Source of the DNA: Cytophagales bacterium WSM2-2
GTDB lineage: Bacteria; Bacteroidota; Bacteroidia; Cytophagales; Cyclobacteriaceae
Assembly (NCBI GenBank): GCA_015472025.1
Contig: BNHL01000001.1
Location: forward strand, 4,638,001 to 4,702,000
Direction of reading: 5' to 3'
DNA: 64,000 bases
The notes beneath the pieces are model-generated. The model did not search any database. It saw only the letters and a program-made list of their open reading frames with translations, and was not told the origin of the DNA. Within the stretch, counting starts at the first letter, position 1. The number at the start of each line of letters is the position of its first letter. The position numbers and the translations under genes were made by a program. Positions 33,876-41,709 of this stretch are shown in pieces.

Positions 33876-34733
33876 TTGATTGGTGCAAGGAAACATCTTG
33901 ATTTTAGGGGTAAGCGCATCCTGGAAAAGCTCACGATCGGAAAATCGTTCCGAATGGGTGTAGACTTTCCTAATGAGGCTTGTTACGTTTATCTCCTGGA
34001 TGGAGATCTGGCCGTAAATGGAGTTGGCTCAAAGACAACCTTAGTACCAAAAGACGGGGTCTTACTGAATTGCGGCTATTATTTTGCAGATTTTACAAAA
34101 ACGCCCCGCCAGGCAACAGAAGTTTTAGCTATTCACTTATACCCGGACGTACTGCGTGAAATCTTTCGAAATGAAATGTCAGTTTATTCCGAGGTGAATC
34201 AAAAACGATCGCTTCCCGTCAAAACGGTCGACAACATCATCATGGAGAAGTTTGTGGACAGCGTTCTGTTCTACTTCGATAACCCGCAAATAGTAACCGA
34301 GGAGATTCTTGCGTTGAAAGTGCGTGAATTGATTTTACTTCTCGTTCAGTCAACACATTCGGAAAACATTCATCAGCTCTTCACTGCATTATTTAGTCGT
34401 AAGGCAGCTAGTGTATCTGAGGTCGTCAATGCGCACATTTATGGTAATTTTTCAGTGAGTGAATTAGCGAAACTGGCGGGTCTAAGTCTGACTTCATTCA
34501 AGGAAGAATTTGCTGCTCTTTTTGGAGAGTCACCGGCTCGATACATCAGAAAGATGAAGATTGAGCGGGCCCAGGAACTACTGCGGGTGACTGATCACAG
34601 CGTCAGTGAAATAGCCTTTCAGACCGGGTATAATGATCTGAGTCATTTTTCTAAATCATTTCATGCATTGTCTGGCAGCTCTCCAGGAGCATTCAGAAGC
34701 CAGGTGCGAAAAAGCAAGAAACCCTTTGGGTGA
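33876..34733 (+). CDS. AraC-family transcription regulator with TTG start
   Basis: This 285-residue protein has a C-terminal DNA-binding domain with FSVSELAKLAGLSLTSFKEE, IERAQELLRVTDHSVSEIAF and GYNDLSHFSKSFHALSGSSP. The N-terminal region has cupin-like strands (CYVYLLDGDLAVNGVG). There is no ATG in the right place. An in-frame TAA lies just upstream, so translation must begin at the TTG of 33876 or at a rarer codon close by. Probably linked to the DoxX-like gene before it. Confidence 0.88.
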   Translation: MIGARKHLDFRGKRILEKLTIGKSFRMGVDFPNEACYVYLLDGDLAVNGVGSKTTLVPKDGVLLNCGYYFADFTKTPRQATEVLAIHLYPDVLREIFRNEMSVYSEVNQKRSLPVKTVDNIIMEKFVDSVLFYFDNPQIVTEEILALKVRELILLLVQSTHSENIHQLFTALFSRKAASVSEVVNAHIYGNFSVSELAKLAGLSLTSFKEEFAALFGESPARYIRKMKIERAQELLRVTDHSVSEIAFQTGYNDLSHFSKSFHALSGSSPGAFRSQVRKSKKPFG

Positions 34734-35089
34734 AGGGCTAGGCTATTGTAACCGCGTATTGTAACCAAATTATGGCGAAATGGGGCTGTTTTGGCATTTT
34801 TTCGACGCCGGAATTCTCAGATCAATTCGTTGAATTCTTTGCTGAATCTGTTGTCTAGGAGTCATTATATATGGTACAACAAAAATAGTTATATAATTTA
34901 TATTATGTTAAATTGAATTCTGGAGAATTGAACAGATTGGTAATCGTCAAATTCAATAAGCCCCTACTCATAAGTTCCAGTAGGTTATAATTCAATTAAA
35001 AGGTCCAGGTAACTGTCGGCCATAGATCTTGGTTACATGTGAAATTCATCCGCACCGTTCAGGTTAAATAATTACATCAGCTAAGGACT
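34734..35089. other. Intergenic region, nothing recognised
   Basis: This is 356 nt between the convergent AraC and YceI genes. It is AT-rich. A short direct repeat TATTGTAACC is near its left end. I see no ORF with a plausible start and no hairpin with a T-run. Confidence 0.4.
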
Positions 35090-35608
35090 TTACTTTAATA
35101 CAGTTGCTTTAATGGCAATTATTACTTTTTCACTCAGGGTTAAGCTTTTATCTCCCAGATGAAAATCCATTCGGTTAATCTCAAATTTTCCCTGGTAAGT
35201 AAATCCACCTGGAGTCCTTGTCACCTGAAATGGTATCGAAACCACCTTTCGATTGCCCTTCATGATTAACTCGAACTCTCCAGTGAATTCCTTCTTTCCC
35301 CGTAAGGATTTTGACTCCAACGAAATGACAGGGTATTCCTTGACATCAAAAAAATCACTTCGCTTCAGGTGGTTGTCCCTGATCTCTATTCCTGTTTGAA
35401 TAGTTGATGGATCAGCTATAGCTGCAATCTTACTTTGTTTCAGATCGCGAGGATCAAATTGTATCCGAATTTCTTTTAGCTTCATAGATCCACTGACTTC
35501 CACCCCGGCATTGACAACCGTGAAATGGACAGCCCCCTGAATTGTCTCCTGACTCCATGCCGGTGATGAAATCAGAACGACCGGCAGACATAGCGCGGCT
35601 AATCTCAT
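35090..35608 (-). CDS. YceI-family periplasmic protein
   Basis: This 172-residue protein has a signal peptide (LAALCLPVVLISSPAWSQ). The mature domain is a YceI-type lipocalin-like barrel: IQGAVHFTVVNAGVEVSG near the start, RSDFFDVKEYPVISLESKS, FTGEFELIMKGNRKVVSIPF and the end LSEKVIIAIKATVLK. YceI proteins bind isoprenoid-like lipids in the periplasm and often sit beside cytochrome genes. The ATG at 35608 lies 2 nt after the cytochrome stop; a GTG overlapping that stop is the alternative. Confidence 0.9.
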   Translation of the reverse strand: MRLAALCLPVVLISSPAWSQETIQGAVHFTVVNAGVEVSGSMKLKEIRIQFDPRDLKQSKIAAIADPSTIQTGIEIRDNHLKRSDFFDVKEYPVISLESKSLRGKKEFTGEFELIMKGNRKVVSIPFQVTRTPGGFTYQGKFEINRMDFHLGDKSLTLSEKVIIAIKATVLK

Positions 35609-35610
35609 TA

Positions 35611-37119
35611 TCACAACGTCTTCAGGTAAGCGACTAAAGCCTTCCTCTCTTTCTCATTCAAATCCATTCCGAATGGGTGGCCTTTCACGGCCATTGTCTT
35701 GAGATGAGGTGGCATGTATCCACTGGGAACGTAATCTGCTTGTAACCTTCTTTTATCAAAGATGTCTTCCAGAGTTGCCAGATTTCCGTTGTGGAAAAAA
35801 GCACTGCGATACCATACGCCTCTGAGAGATGGTACTTTATAATATCCCGTTCCACGCCTGGAGTAAAGGGCTGACACGGAATCAGTTTCCACTGAAACAT
35901 TAAAGACATCGTACTCCCGGAAGTGAGAGGCCGGTGGCTCGAAGCCATTGACGGGTGTGAGTTTGTTATTTGTAAAAAACGGTGGCGTATGGCAGGTCAC
36001 ACATGCCGCCTTTTTAAAAATCTTTTCACCTTCCTTCACCAATTCTTTAGGAAATTTATTGGGATTCTTCGGAGGTACAAGTGAGTAGATATATTGAGAT
36101 AAAGCATAGAGCTGCGCATCGGAATATCTCATGGCCACATAGCCGAAGGCGTGTCGCCACTCCTTGAGTGAGGGAAGCTCAGTGTTGTTATTTTTTCCCA
36201 TCGGGATGTATCCATTATAGGAAGTGAGCATATCCATGCCCTGATTGAGAGCAGCGTAGCGCATCATATCTCCCGGACTATTGTGACGCATAACACCAGT
36301 GTGATCCAGGTATTTAATATCTTTTATTCCAATTAAACTGGGGATGGATACCGGTCGTTGGTAAGCTGTTCCCTGGCGCTCCACTACACCGGCCGGCACG
36401 GCAGAAAGGTTTTGTACAGCCTCGTCTATATTCTGTGGCTTAATCGCAATCCTGCCCGATGCCCAAGGTGTGTAAAAAAGTTGTTTGAACGATTGTTCAA
36501 GAACTGGAAAAGGAATTCTTCCGGATTCCACGTCTCGAATGAACCCGGAGCTATTAAAAAAATTTCCTTGCGCACCGGCAACTACTTCCCCCGACTCCAT
36601 TATCCTGGAGTGACATGAGGCACACGACAAAGAGCCAAGTATTATTTTCCCTTTTTCTCTGATAATGTAACGATTGGCCGGATAAAGGCCTTCAGCCGTG
36701 TACTTGCCTTTCGTTTGAAAGTGATTTTTTTCCAAATGGGAAACCTTATTTTCAATGGGTCGGTAGGAAGCTACCGGCCAGTTGAAAACAATTTCACCCG
36801 CCTTTATCCAATCCTCCCGAGAATTAATTTTATTAAGATCGAATGCTACTTCGGGTTCCCGTTGGCGAAGGCTGTCGAGATATCCGGGTTTCTCAAATTC
36901 GCGGAGATAAACCGGGTAAGTCTTATAGATCACGTGCTCAGGAAGAGAATTGTAATATTCTTCCGAGGCATACCGGACTGACACGCTGGAATCCGGTGGC
37001 GGCAAATGTGATTTTTTAATTAACTCCAGTTCCCATGGTTTTGGAATCAGGTCGGAACTCCGGAAAGAAACGATACCAAAGATTAAAGCCAATGCGACTA
37101 CGCATAGAAATGGTTTCAT
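35611..37119 (-). CDS. Dihaem cytochrome c, peroxidase/MauG-like
   Basis: This protein has 502 residues from the ATG at 37119, whose product starts with a signal or anchor (MKPFLCVVALALIFG). A GTG at 37149 overlaps the cupin stop in TAGTG and would add 10 residues. Two c-type haem sites are visible: CASCH near 165-169 and CVTCH near 373-377. The C-terminal part (SLRGVWYRSAFFHNGNLATL, then GHPFGMDLNEKERKALVAYL) is typical of the cytochrome c peroxidase/MauG group. Location: periplasm. It is coupled to cupin and YceI genes. It probably transfers electrons or oxidises a small substrate; which one is unknown. Confidence 0.88.
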   Translation of the reverse strand: MKPFLCVVALALIFGIVSFRSSDLIPKPWELELIKKSHLPPPDSSVSVRYASEEYYNSLPEHVIYKTYPVYLREFEKPGYLDSLRQREPEVAFDLNKINSREDWIKAGEIVFNWPVASYRPIENKVSHLEKNHFQTKGKYTAEGLYPANRYIIREKGKIILGSLSCASCHSRIMESGEVVAGAQGNFFNSSGFIRDVESGRIPFPVLEQSFKQLFYTPWASGRIAIKPQNIDEAVQNLSAVPAGVVERQGTAYQRPVSIPSLIGIKDIKYLDHTGVMRHNSPGDMMRYAALNQGMDMLTSYNGYIPMGKNNNTELPSLKEWRHAFGYVAMRYSDAQLYALSQYIYSLVPPKNPNKFPKELVKEGEKIFKKAACVTCHTPPFFTNNKLTPVNGFEPPASHFREYDVFNVSVETDSVSALYSRRGTGYYKVPSLRGVWYRSAFFHNGNLATLEDIFDKRRLQADYVPSGYMPPHLKTMAVKGHPFGMDLNEKERKALVAYLKTL

Positions 37120-37148
37120 CAATTGTGTTTGCTTAAGTAAAGAGATCA

Positions 37149-37757
37149 CTATACCAGCTTCTCGACTCTGAGTCCAGCGGGGAAACTTTCTATTGCTGTT
37201 GTTTCCGCCCCTAATTGATGATGGGCATACGAAGCCCTGTATCCCATAAGTCTCCCGAGCGGTGCGAGGATACTAAAGAGAATATCCTGAATCCACACCG
37301 GTGGCTTCGTGAGGCGCATGACATCCGTAAATTCTTTTGCCAGGACGGCCATTTGTAAAAAGCCAGGCATTCCTTTCTTGTTCGTCTTGCCTTCAACGGC
37401 AAGCCCGAAGGAAGTAACAGCCATATCGGCAAATCGGTCACCGGGCTTTACCTGTACAATCACACGGGCTTCCTCGTTGCCACTATTCCACCAGTCATGC
37501 ACAACACCCGCAGGTATATCCAACGTTTCCCCGGCTTTCGCAATACCCTTGACTCCATCGAGTTTGAAACCGATCGATCCGCTGATTACAGTAAATCGTT
37601 CCTTGATAACTGGATGGTAGTGCTCACCCAACACTGCACCTCCCGGGCGCACCCGCAAATCAACTACCAACAACTGTTCATTCGATACGGTAGGCGCTGT
37701 TCGAATGTATCCAAATTCCCCTGTGGCGGGGTTCTTAAAAACATCTCCTGCTTTCAT
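37149..37757 (-). CDS. Cupin-domain protein
   Basis: This 202-residue protein has cupin motif 1 as RPGGAVLGEHYHPVIKERF (about 33-51, metal-type His and Glu) and motif 2 as AGETLDIPAGVVHDWWN (about 75-91). The C-terminal extension of about 90 residues is helical and ends near a HHQLG stretch. It is the first gene of a cupin/cytochrome/YceI operon with overlapping or nearly touching reading frames. It may bind or transform a small molecule handled by the cytochrome. Substrate unknown. Confidence 0.85.
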   Translation of the reverse strand: MKAGDVFKNPATGEFGYIRTAPTVSNEQLLVVDLRVRPGGAVLGEHYHPVIKERFTVISGSIGFKLDGVKGIAKAGETLDIPAGVVHDWWNSGNEEARVIVQVKPGDRFADMAVTSFGLAVEGKTNKKGMPGFLQMAVLAKEFTDVMRLTKPPVWIQDILFSILAPLGRLMGYRASYAHHQLGAETTAIESFPAGLRVEKLV

Positions 37758-37854
37758 CTTCGTTTTGTTTGTGTGAATTATTTAAGCCACAAAAATGCAA
37801 TACGAAAATAAATCAAGCTTAACTCCTCTTTACATTAGCACCAAAGGGCTACAC

Positions 37855-38634
37855 CTATAAAGCCATGCTGGTCTTTTTCAACACGGGGATCAATTGCAAT
37901 CCACTCCTGACATTGAATTTTCTGAATAAATTCTTTTTGTGATTTTTGACGGTAAACTCACTTATACCCAGGCGTCCTGCCATTTCGGAATTAGAAAGTC
38001 CGCGACTGGTAAGCACTGCAATTTCTTGTTCGCGTTGCGTCAGTTGAATTTCCATCATCATGGGATTAAAACGCTCTTCAATCGTTTGGCCGTTTACTGG
38101 GCGTGTGATGCAAAGCTCGACACAATGAAACGGCTGATCTGCTGTAATATCATTGATGACCGCTACATCGGCATACTCACCTTTGCACTGAATGGTAATA
38201 GCCTCATACGACAAGTGAGTATAAGTTCCACGGCCGTTCAAATACCTCATGTTGAGTCTATACCGGGTGTTGACGTGATCGTAGCCAGGTGTTTCGTAAA
38301 CTTTGCAGATGTGTTGCATGCAGAGCCGAACTGGTTTGACATCTTCCGGATGAATACCACATAAAAAATCATCATCTGTCATATTAATAAGCCCCTGGGC
38401 ATGATAACCCATAATTGCCTTCACGTTTTCAGTGAAGAAAACACGCTTCGACTCATTGTTGTGAACCATGATAACGTGGTTTGGAAAAATTTCTTCCGCT
38501 ACCAGCAAAATGTCAGTTATGTAATTGGAGTTATCCCTGACGGATTTTCTTTCGTCATAAAAGGTATTTGACAGTTTGACAATGCGCTGATGTACTTTAG
38601 ACAATCTGTTCAACTCTTCTTTGCTTATGTTCAT
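37855..38634 (-). CDS. PAS-LuxR transcription regulator 1
   Basis: This 259-residue protein has a helical N-terminus, a PAS-like domain (about 50-170; ESKRVFFTENVKAIMGYHAQ, then MTDDDFLCGIHPEDVKPVRL) and a C-terminal LuxR helix-turn-helix (about 195-255; LTQREQEIAVLTSRGLSNSE, GISEFTVKNHKKNLFRKFNV). The helix-turn-helix keeps the usual Glu, Gly and Val-Lys-Asn-His pattern. A similar protein is encoded divergently at 38952. It probably senses a ligand or redox state through the PAS domain. Targets unknown. Confidence 0.85.
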   Translation of the reverse strand: MNISKEELNRLSKVHQRIVKLSNTFYDERKSVRDNSNYITDILLVAEEIFPNHVIMVHNNESKRVFFTENVKAIMGYHAQGLINMTDDDFLCGIHPEDVKPVRLCMQHICKVYETPGYDHVNTRYRLNMRYLNGRGTYTHLSYEAITIQCKGEYADVAVINDITADQPFHCVELCITRPVNGQTIEERFNPMMMEIQLTQREQEIAVLTSRGLSNSEMAGRLGISEFTVKNHKKNLFRKFNVRSGLQLIPVLKKTSMAL

Positions 38635-38951
38635 TCTCACTTTTAAAATATGCCCGCCTATGGGGCTTGTGTTTAATTAGAAACAACCGTCTTTTGCCGA
38701 CTGGTAGACTTTGGTGGGATTATTAAGATTCTTAAATCTTAACTGGTGCAAAAATAGTTTGAGGCTGTGGCAGTGGTGATTAATTTATATGAGCGGAGAC
38801 CAAAAAATTGGTTATCACCCAAATTGAAGTAATCGTCAGATTAAACATATACCTTTCATACACCTTTCATCTACATCATCTGCACCTTGAAAAAGGTACT
38901 ACCCGTTGCATCGCCTGTAATTTCGCATGGCGAAAACAAACCCAGTATTTA
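38635..38951. other. Divergent promoter region of two LuxR-type genes
   Basis: This is 317 nt between the two starts. The plus-strand frame is open through most of it back to 38808, but the translated segment is His/Tyr-rich and unlike a PAS protein. I treat it as leader. No palindrome stood out. Confidence 0.35.
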
Positions 38952-39671
38952 ATGCACAATGGAATTTTACTTGCTGAAAGAGGGCACCACAACCTCGGTG
39001 AAAATATTCAGCTGATCAGAGATAGTGTTCATGTCGTTGAACAGCTTTTCCCAAATAAAGTAATTCATGTATTTGACAAGGATCTCTCCCATTCCCGTTA
39101 TGTCAGTGAAAATGGTAAGGACTTATGGGGGCTCTCCATAGATAAGCTCATGGCTCTTTCACTTGAGGACCTTCATAATAATATTCATCCTGACGATTTT
39201 CGTGAAGTAGCACGTGTTACAGATCGCATCAGAGAATATGGTGAAAGTGAAGACGCGCGATACATTTTCAATTACAGAATTAAAATACAAGAAGAGGTAA
39301 TTCCCATCACTGAAGAACGAATAACGTTAAGGGGAAAATGCGGCAAAGCAGCTTCGGTCATCCTATTCGGAAGGCGCGGGCCAGAATGCAATTCATGCGC
39401 AGTAACCCTGGAGGTATTCCAGATGATGAACAACCGACTCGTCTCCATTAATAAACACGTATTCAATTCGGAAGAGCAGAAATTGTCGTCTCGCGAAACT
39501 GACATTGTTAAACTGATCGCTAAAGGACTGACCAACCAACAGATTGCCGAGCGCCTGTCCTTGAGTATTTTCACTGTGAAGAATCACAAGCAGAGGCTTT
39601 TTAAGAAACTGGATATGAAGAGCAGTTTTGAACTGATGAAATACGCTTTTGATAATCAGTTAATACAATAA
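38952..39671 (+). CDS. PAS-LuxR transcription regulator 2
   Basis: This 239-residue protein is a relative of the regulator at 37855. Its PAS-like region contains FPNKVIHVFDKDLSHSRYV, EDLHNNIHPDDFREVARV and a long loop. The LuxR domain is LSSRETDIVKLIAKGLTNQQ, then SIFTVKNHKQRLFKKLDMKS (about 175-235). The ORF could start at 38808, but the ATG at 38952 matches the family better. It is followed 4 nt later by a hairpin that separates it from a convergent gene. Confidence 0.85.
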   Translation: MHNGILLAERGHHNLGENIQLIRDSVHVVEQLFPNKVIHVFDKDLSHSRYVSENGKDLWGLSIDKLMALSLEDLHNNIHPDDFREVARVTDRIREYGESEDARYIFNYRIKIQEEVIPITEERITLRGKCGKAASVILFGRRGPECNSCAVTLEVFQMMNNRLVSINKHVFNSEEQKLSSRETDIVKLIAKGLTNQQIAERLSLSIFTVKNHKQRLFKKLDMKSSFELMKYAFDNQLIQ

Positions 39672-39674
39672 AGA

Positions 39675-39698
39675 GTGCACCCCGACAAAGCCGGGGCA
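39675..39698. terminator. Hairpin between convergent genes (copy 1)
   Basis: The stem is CCCCG...CGGGG with flanking TGC and CA pairing, just after the LuxR-type stop and 12 nt before the end of the small secreted-protein gene. It can act in both directions. A copy that differs at one position of 24 is found at 40277-40300. Confidence 0.6.
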
Positions 39699-39709
39699 CA
39701 CACTACCAA

Positions 39710-40171
39710 TTAAAACTTAACAGTAAAGACTTCTGAATTATTTCCTGTCACGGCTCCTACTTTGATTTTTACTTCATAGTAACCTTCTGAGCTCACTGTG
39801 GGAAATACAAACCAGCCTCTCGTAAAATCTGCTGTTACAATAGTCAGCGGAACCTCAGTAATTGCATTGGTTGAGCCGCTTTTCAGTATCAACATTGTTG
39901 ATGCGTCAACCTCGTTGCCAAGATTCACTCCATTGGCGAAAATGGTGTCTCCCGGGTGGAAGGTCTTTCGAAAACTGTCTGTGGGATCAAGACAAGGCTT
40001 GTTGAGCTTAGGCACCATTGTGTTTGTCAGAGCATTTGCCTTTGAATCCTGGCGTATGGAAGGTGATCCTGCAGATTGCTTGTCATTCGCCATCAGGCTT
40101 TCTTCTCTTGCACACTGCGATGCAAATACTCCGATCATCATGAAAGCTATCAGACTAATTGAGTTTCTCAT
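39710..40171 (-). CDS. Small secreted protein (full-length copy)
   Basis: This 153-residue protein has a signal sequence ISLIAFMMIGVFASQCA; the Cys could be a lipobox cysteine. The mature part has a low-complexity linker, a Cys (NKPCLDP) and a C-terminal domain of about 80 residues with Ig-like strands (GDTIFANGVNLGN, STMLILKSGS, VPLTIVTADF, GYYEVKIKVG). A shorter relative lies upstream at 40348-40638. Function unknown; an extracytoplasmic beta domain is inferred. Confidence 0.6.
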   Translation of the reverse strand: MRNSISLIAFMMIGVFASQCAREESLMANDKQSAGSPSIRQDSKANALTNTMVPKLNKPCLDPTDSFRKTFHPGDTIFANGVNLGNEVDASTMLILKSGSTNAITEVPLTIVTADFTRGWFVFPTVSSEGYYEVKIKVGAVTGNNSEVFTVKF

Positions 40172-40276
40172 AAATGTGTTTTTTGATTTGTTTGTACAAA
40201 TCTATTTTTCACATCAAGCCCAGCCAATAGTTCAATGGGATCAATCTGTAGGATACTTTCCTGTTTAAAATAAAAT

Positions 40277-40300
40277 GTGCACCCCGACAGAGCCGGGGCA
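40277..40300. terminator. Hairpin after the short secreted-protein copy (copy 2)
   Basis: The stem is CCCCG...CGGGG, 48 nt after the end of the 96-residue gene on the minus strand. It is nearly identical over 24 nt to the hairpin at 39675-39698, which stands in the same place relative to the longer paralogue. Confidence 0.55.
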
Positions 40301-40347
40301 ACACATCCTCTGCATCCAAACTAAGCTTGCAAAGACTATCTATTTCC

Positions 40348-40638
40348 CTAAGTGAAAACGGAACTAAAAATCACCTTCCGGTGTGACAGAGGGGTTATTA
40401 TGGTAAACGGAACTTCAGAGCCGCTCCAGTCGCTTTTTACTATCACAATCGCGCCGGGATCATCTGTGTTTCCAATACACGGATTTACGGCATTAACATT
40501 TATTCTTTTATTCAGGTTAATCGAGGCCGCAACTGTTGAAATGTTTTCGTTGCGCTGAAGCAATCTTTCCTGAACGCTTTGCAATTCCACTATTCCAATC
40601 ATCACGAAAACCAGGAGATTAACCGGGTATCTCATCAT
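40348..40638 (-). CDS. Small secreted protein (shortened paralogue)
   Basis: This 96-residue protein has a hydrophobic N-terminus (LLVFVMIGIVEL) close to that of the gene at 39710 (LIAFMMIGVFAS). The core NPCIGNTDDPGAIVIVKSD and EVPFTIIT aligns with NKPCLDP, STMLILKSGS and EVPLTIVT of the longer copy, but about 25 residues are missing between them and the C-terminal strands are gone. It looks like a degenerating duplicate. It may still be expressed. Confidence 0.45.
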   Translation of the reverse strand: MMRYPVNLLVFVMIGIVELQSVQERLLQRNENISTVAASINLNKRINVNAVNPCIGNTDDPGAIVIVKSDWSGSEVPFTIITPLSHRKVIFSSVFT

Positions 40639-40717
40639 CTGCTTTAGGCTTTAAGATTCCAAAACTATTTTTCGTGTGATGATTCAGCAATAGTTTAATG
40701 GTGCCCATTTAGTTTTG

Positions 40718-41686
40718 TTAAAATTTCCAGGCCAGATGAGTCTCAATAGCATTTGACATCGCAGTGCCGCTAATGTCGGCATTAAGAGGAAGCTCGTAAC
40801 CTGCAGTGATCATATATCGTACGTGAGAAACTCGGAGAGAGAAAATAGCTGACTTCGCATTGCTGTACCAAATCCCACAGCCTATCTTTTGAAGATCGGA
40901 AGCATTCATTACTAAGTAATCTAAAAGCGCACCTCCATTCCATTGGTAAATTGAAGCTTCATATATTCCTCTGGCCGTGGGTGTTATTTCAAACTGGTTG
41001 AACCTGAAAACATATCCGCCAGAGAAAATAAAACGTATTGGCACCCGTTTGTCATCGGAATAGAATGTGGCGTTGGTTTGGTTAAGGTTGTAGAAAGATA
41101 AACCTGCCCACGCCCGGGGAGTTCCTTTAGCTTTGTCTGATTTTTGTCCTGGCGTGTAAGTCCAGTTTAATCCTGAATTAATAATGACCGTAGTTTTTTT
41201 CCAGTTGCTGATGGTCTCTCCCGATGGCGCGTTGGGGTCGAAGGCACCGTTGCTGTATTGATTATCGGTGCGAATCCTGTTCTCATTCACCGTTCTGAAG
41301 ACCGCACCACCCTGGAGTCCGAAACTTAGTTTGTGTTCTTCTGTTATGTTGACGTCATAGGCTCCGCCCAAGATCACACCGCTTTGCTGGAAAATACCAT
41401 TGACCCCGGTTTGTTCCGTGAAGACGTTCACATCAACTGCTCCTTTTTTCTTTCCGGAGAACATCAGTGGATTGAGATACCGCAGCGATGAAAGCATGAT
41501 CTTATCACCTCCATCAAGCCCAATTGATTTAAAGCCTACCGAAACCTGTCGCTGATTTTGAATAGTTATGCCTGCCAGGTTGGTAAACACCGGGTTAGCA
41601 TCGTAAAGAGAGTAGCTGCTTTGCTGGGCTCTGATTGATTCAACTTGTATCAGGAACGAGAATATGAAGAACGTCTTTTTAAGCAT
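40718..41686 (-). CDS. PorP/SprF-family outer-membrane protein
   Basis: This 322-residue protein has a signal peptide ending near IRAQ. It is an outer-membrane beta-barrel of the PorP/SprF group, with the typical early ANPVFTNLAGI, the repeated aromatic-Gly strands and the C-terminal phenylalanine (HLAWKF). Such proteins accompany type IX secretion substrates carrying type B sorting domains and help anchor them at the surface. It follows the gene of a type B substrate (41710-44478), 24 nt downstream on the same strand, so the two probably work together. Confidence 0.85.
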   Translation of the reverse strand: MLKKTFFIFSFLIQVESIRAQQSSYSLYDANPVFTNLAGITIQNQRQVSVGFKSIGLDGGDKIMLSSLRYLNPLMFSGKKKGAVDVNVFTEQTGVNGIFQQSGVILGGAYDVNITEEHKLSFGLQGGAVFRTVNENRIRTDNQYSNGAFDPNAPSGETISNWKKTTVIINSGLNWTYTPGQKSDKAKGTPRAWAGLSFYNLNQTNATFYSDDKRVPIRFIFSGGYVFRFNQFEITPTARGIYEASIYQWNGGALLDYLVMNASDLQKIGCGIWYSNAKSAIFSLRVSHVRYMITAGYELPLNADISGTAMSNAIETHLAWKF

Positions 41687-41709
41687 CGGGTAAAAATTTT
41701 GAATTTGAT

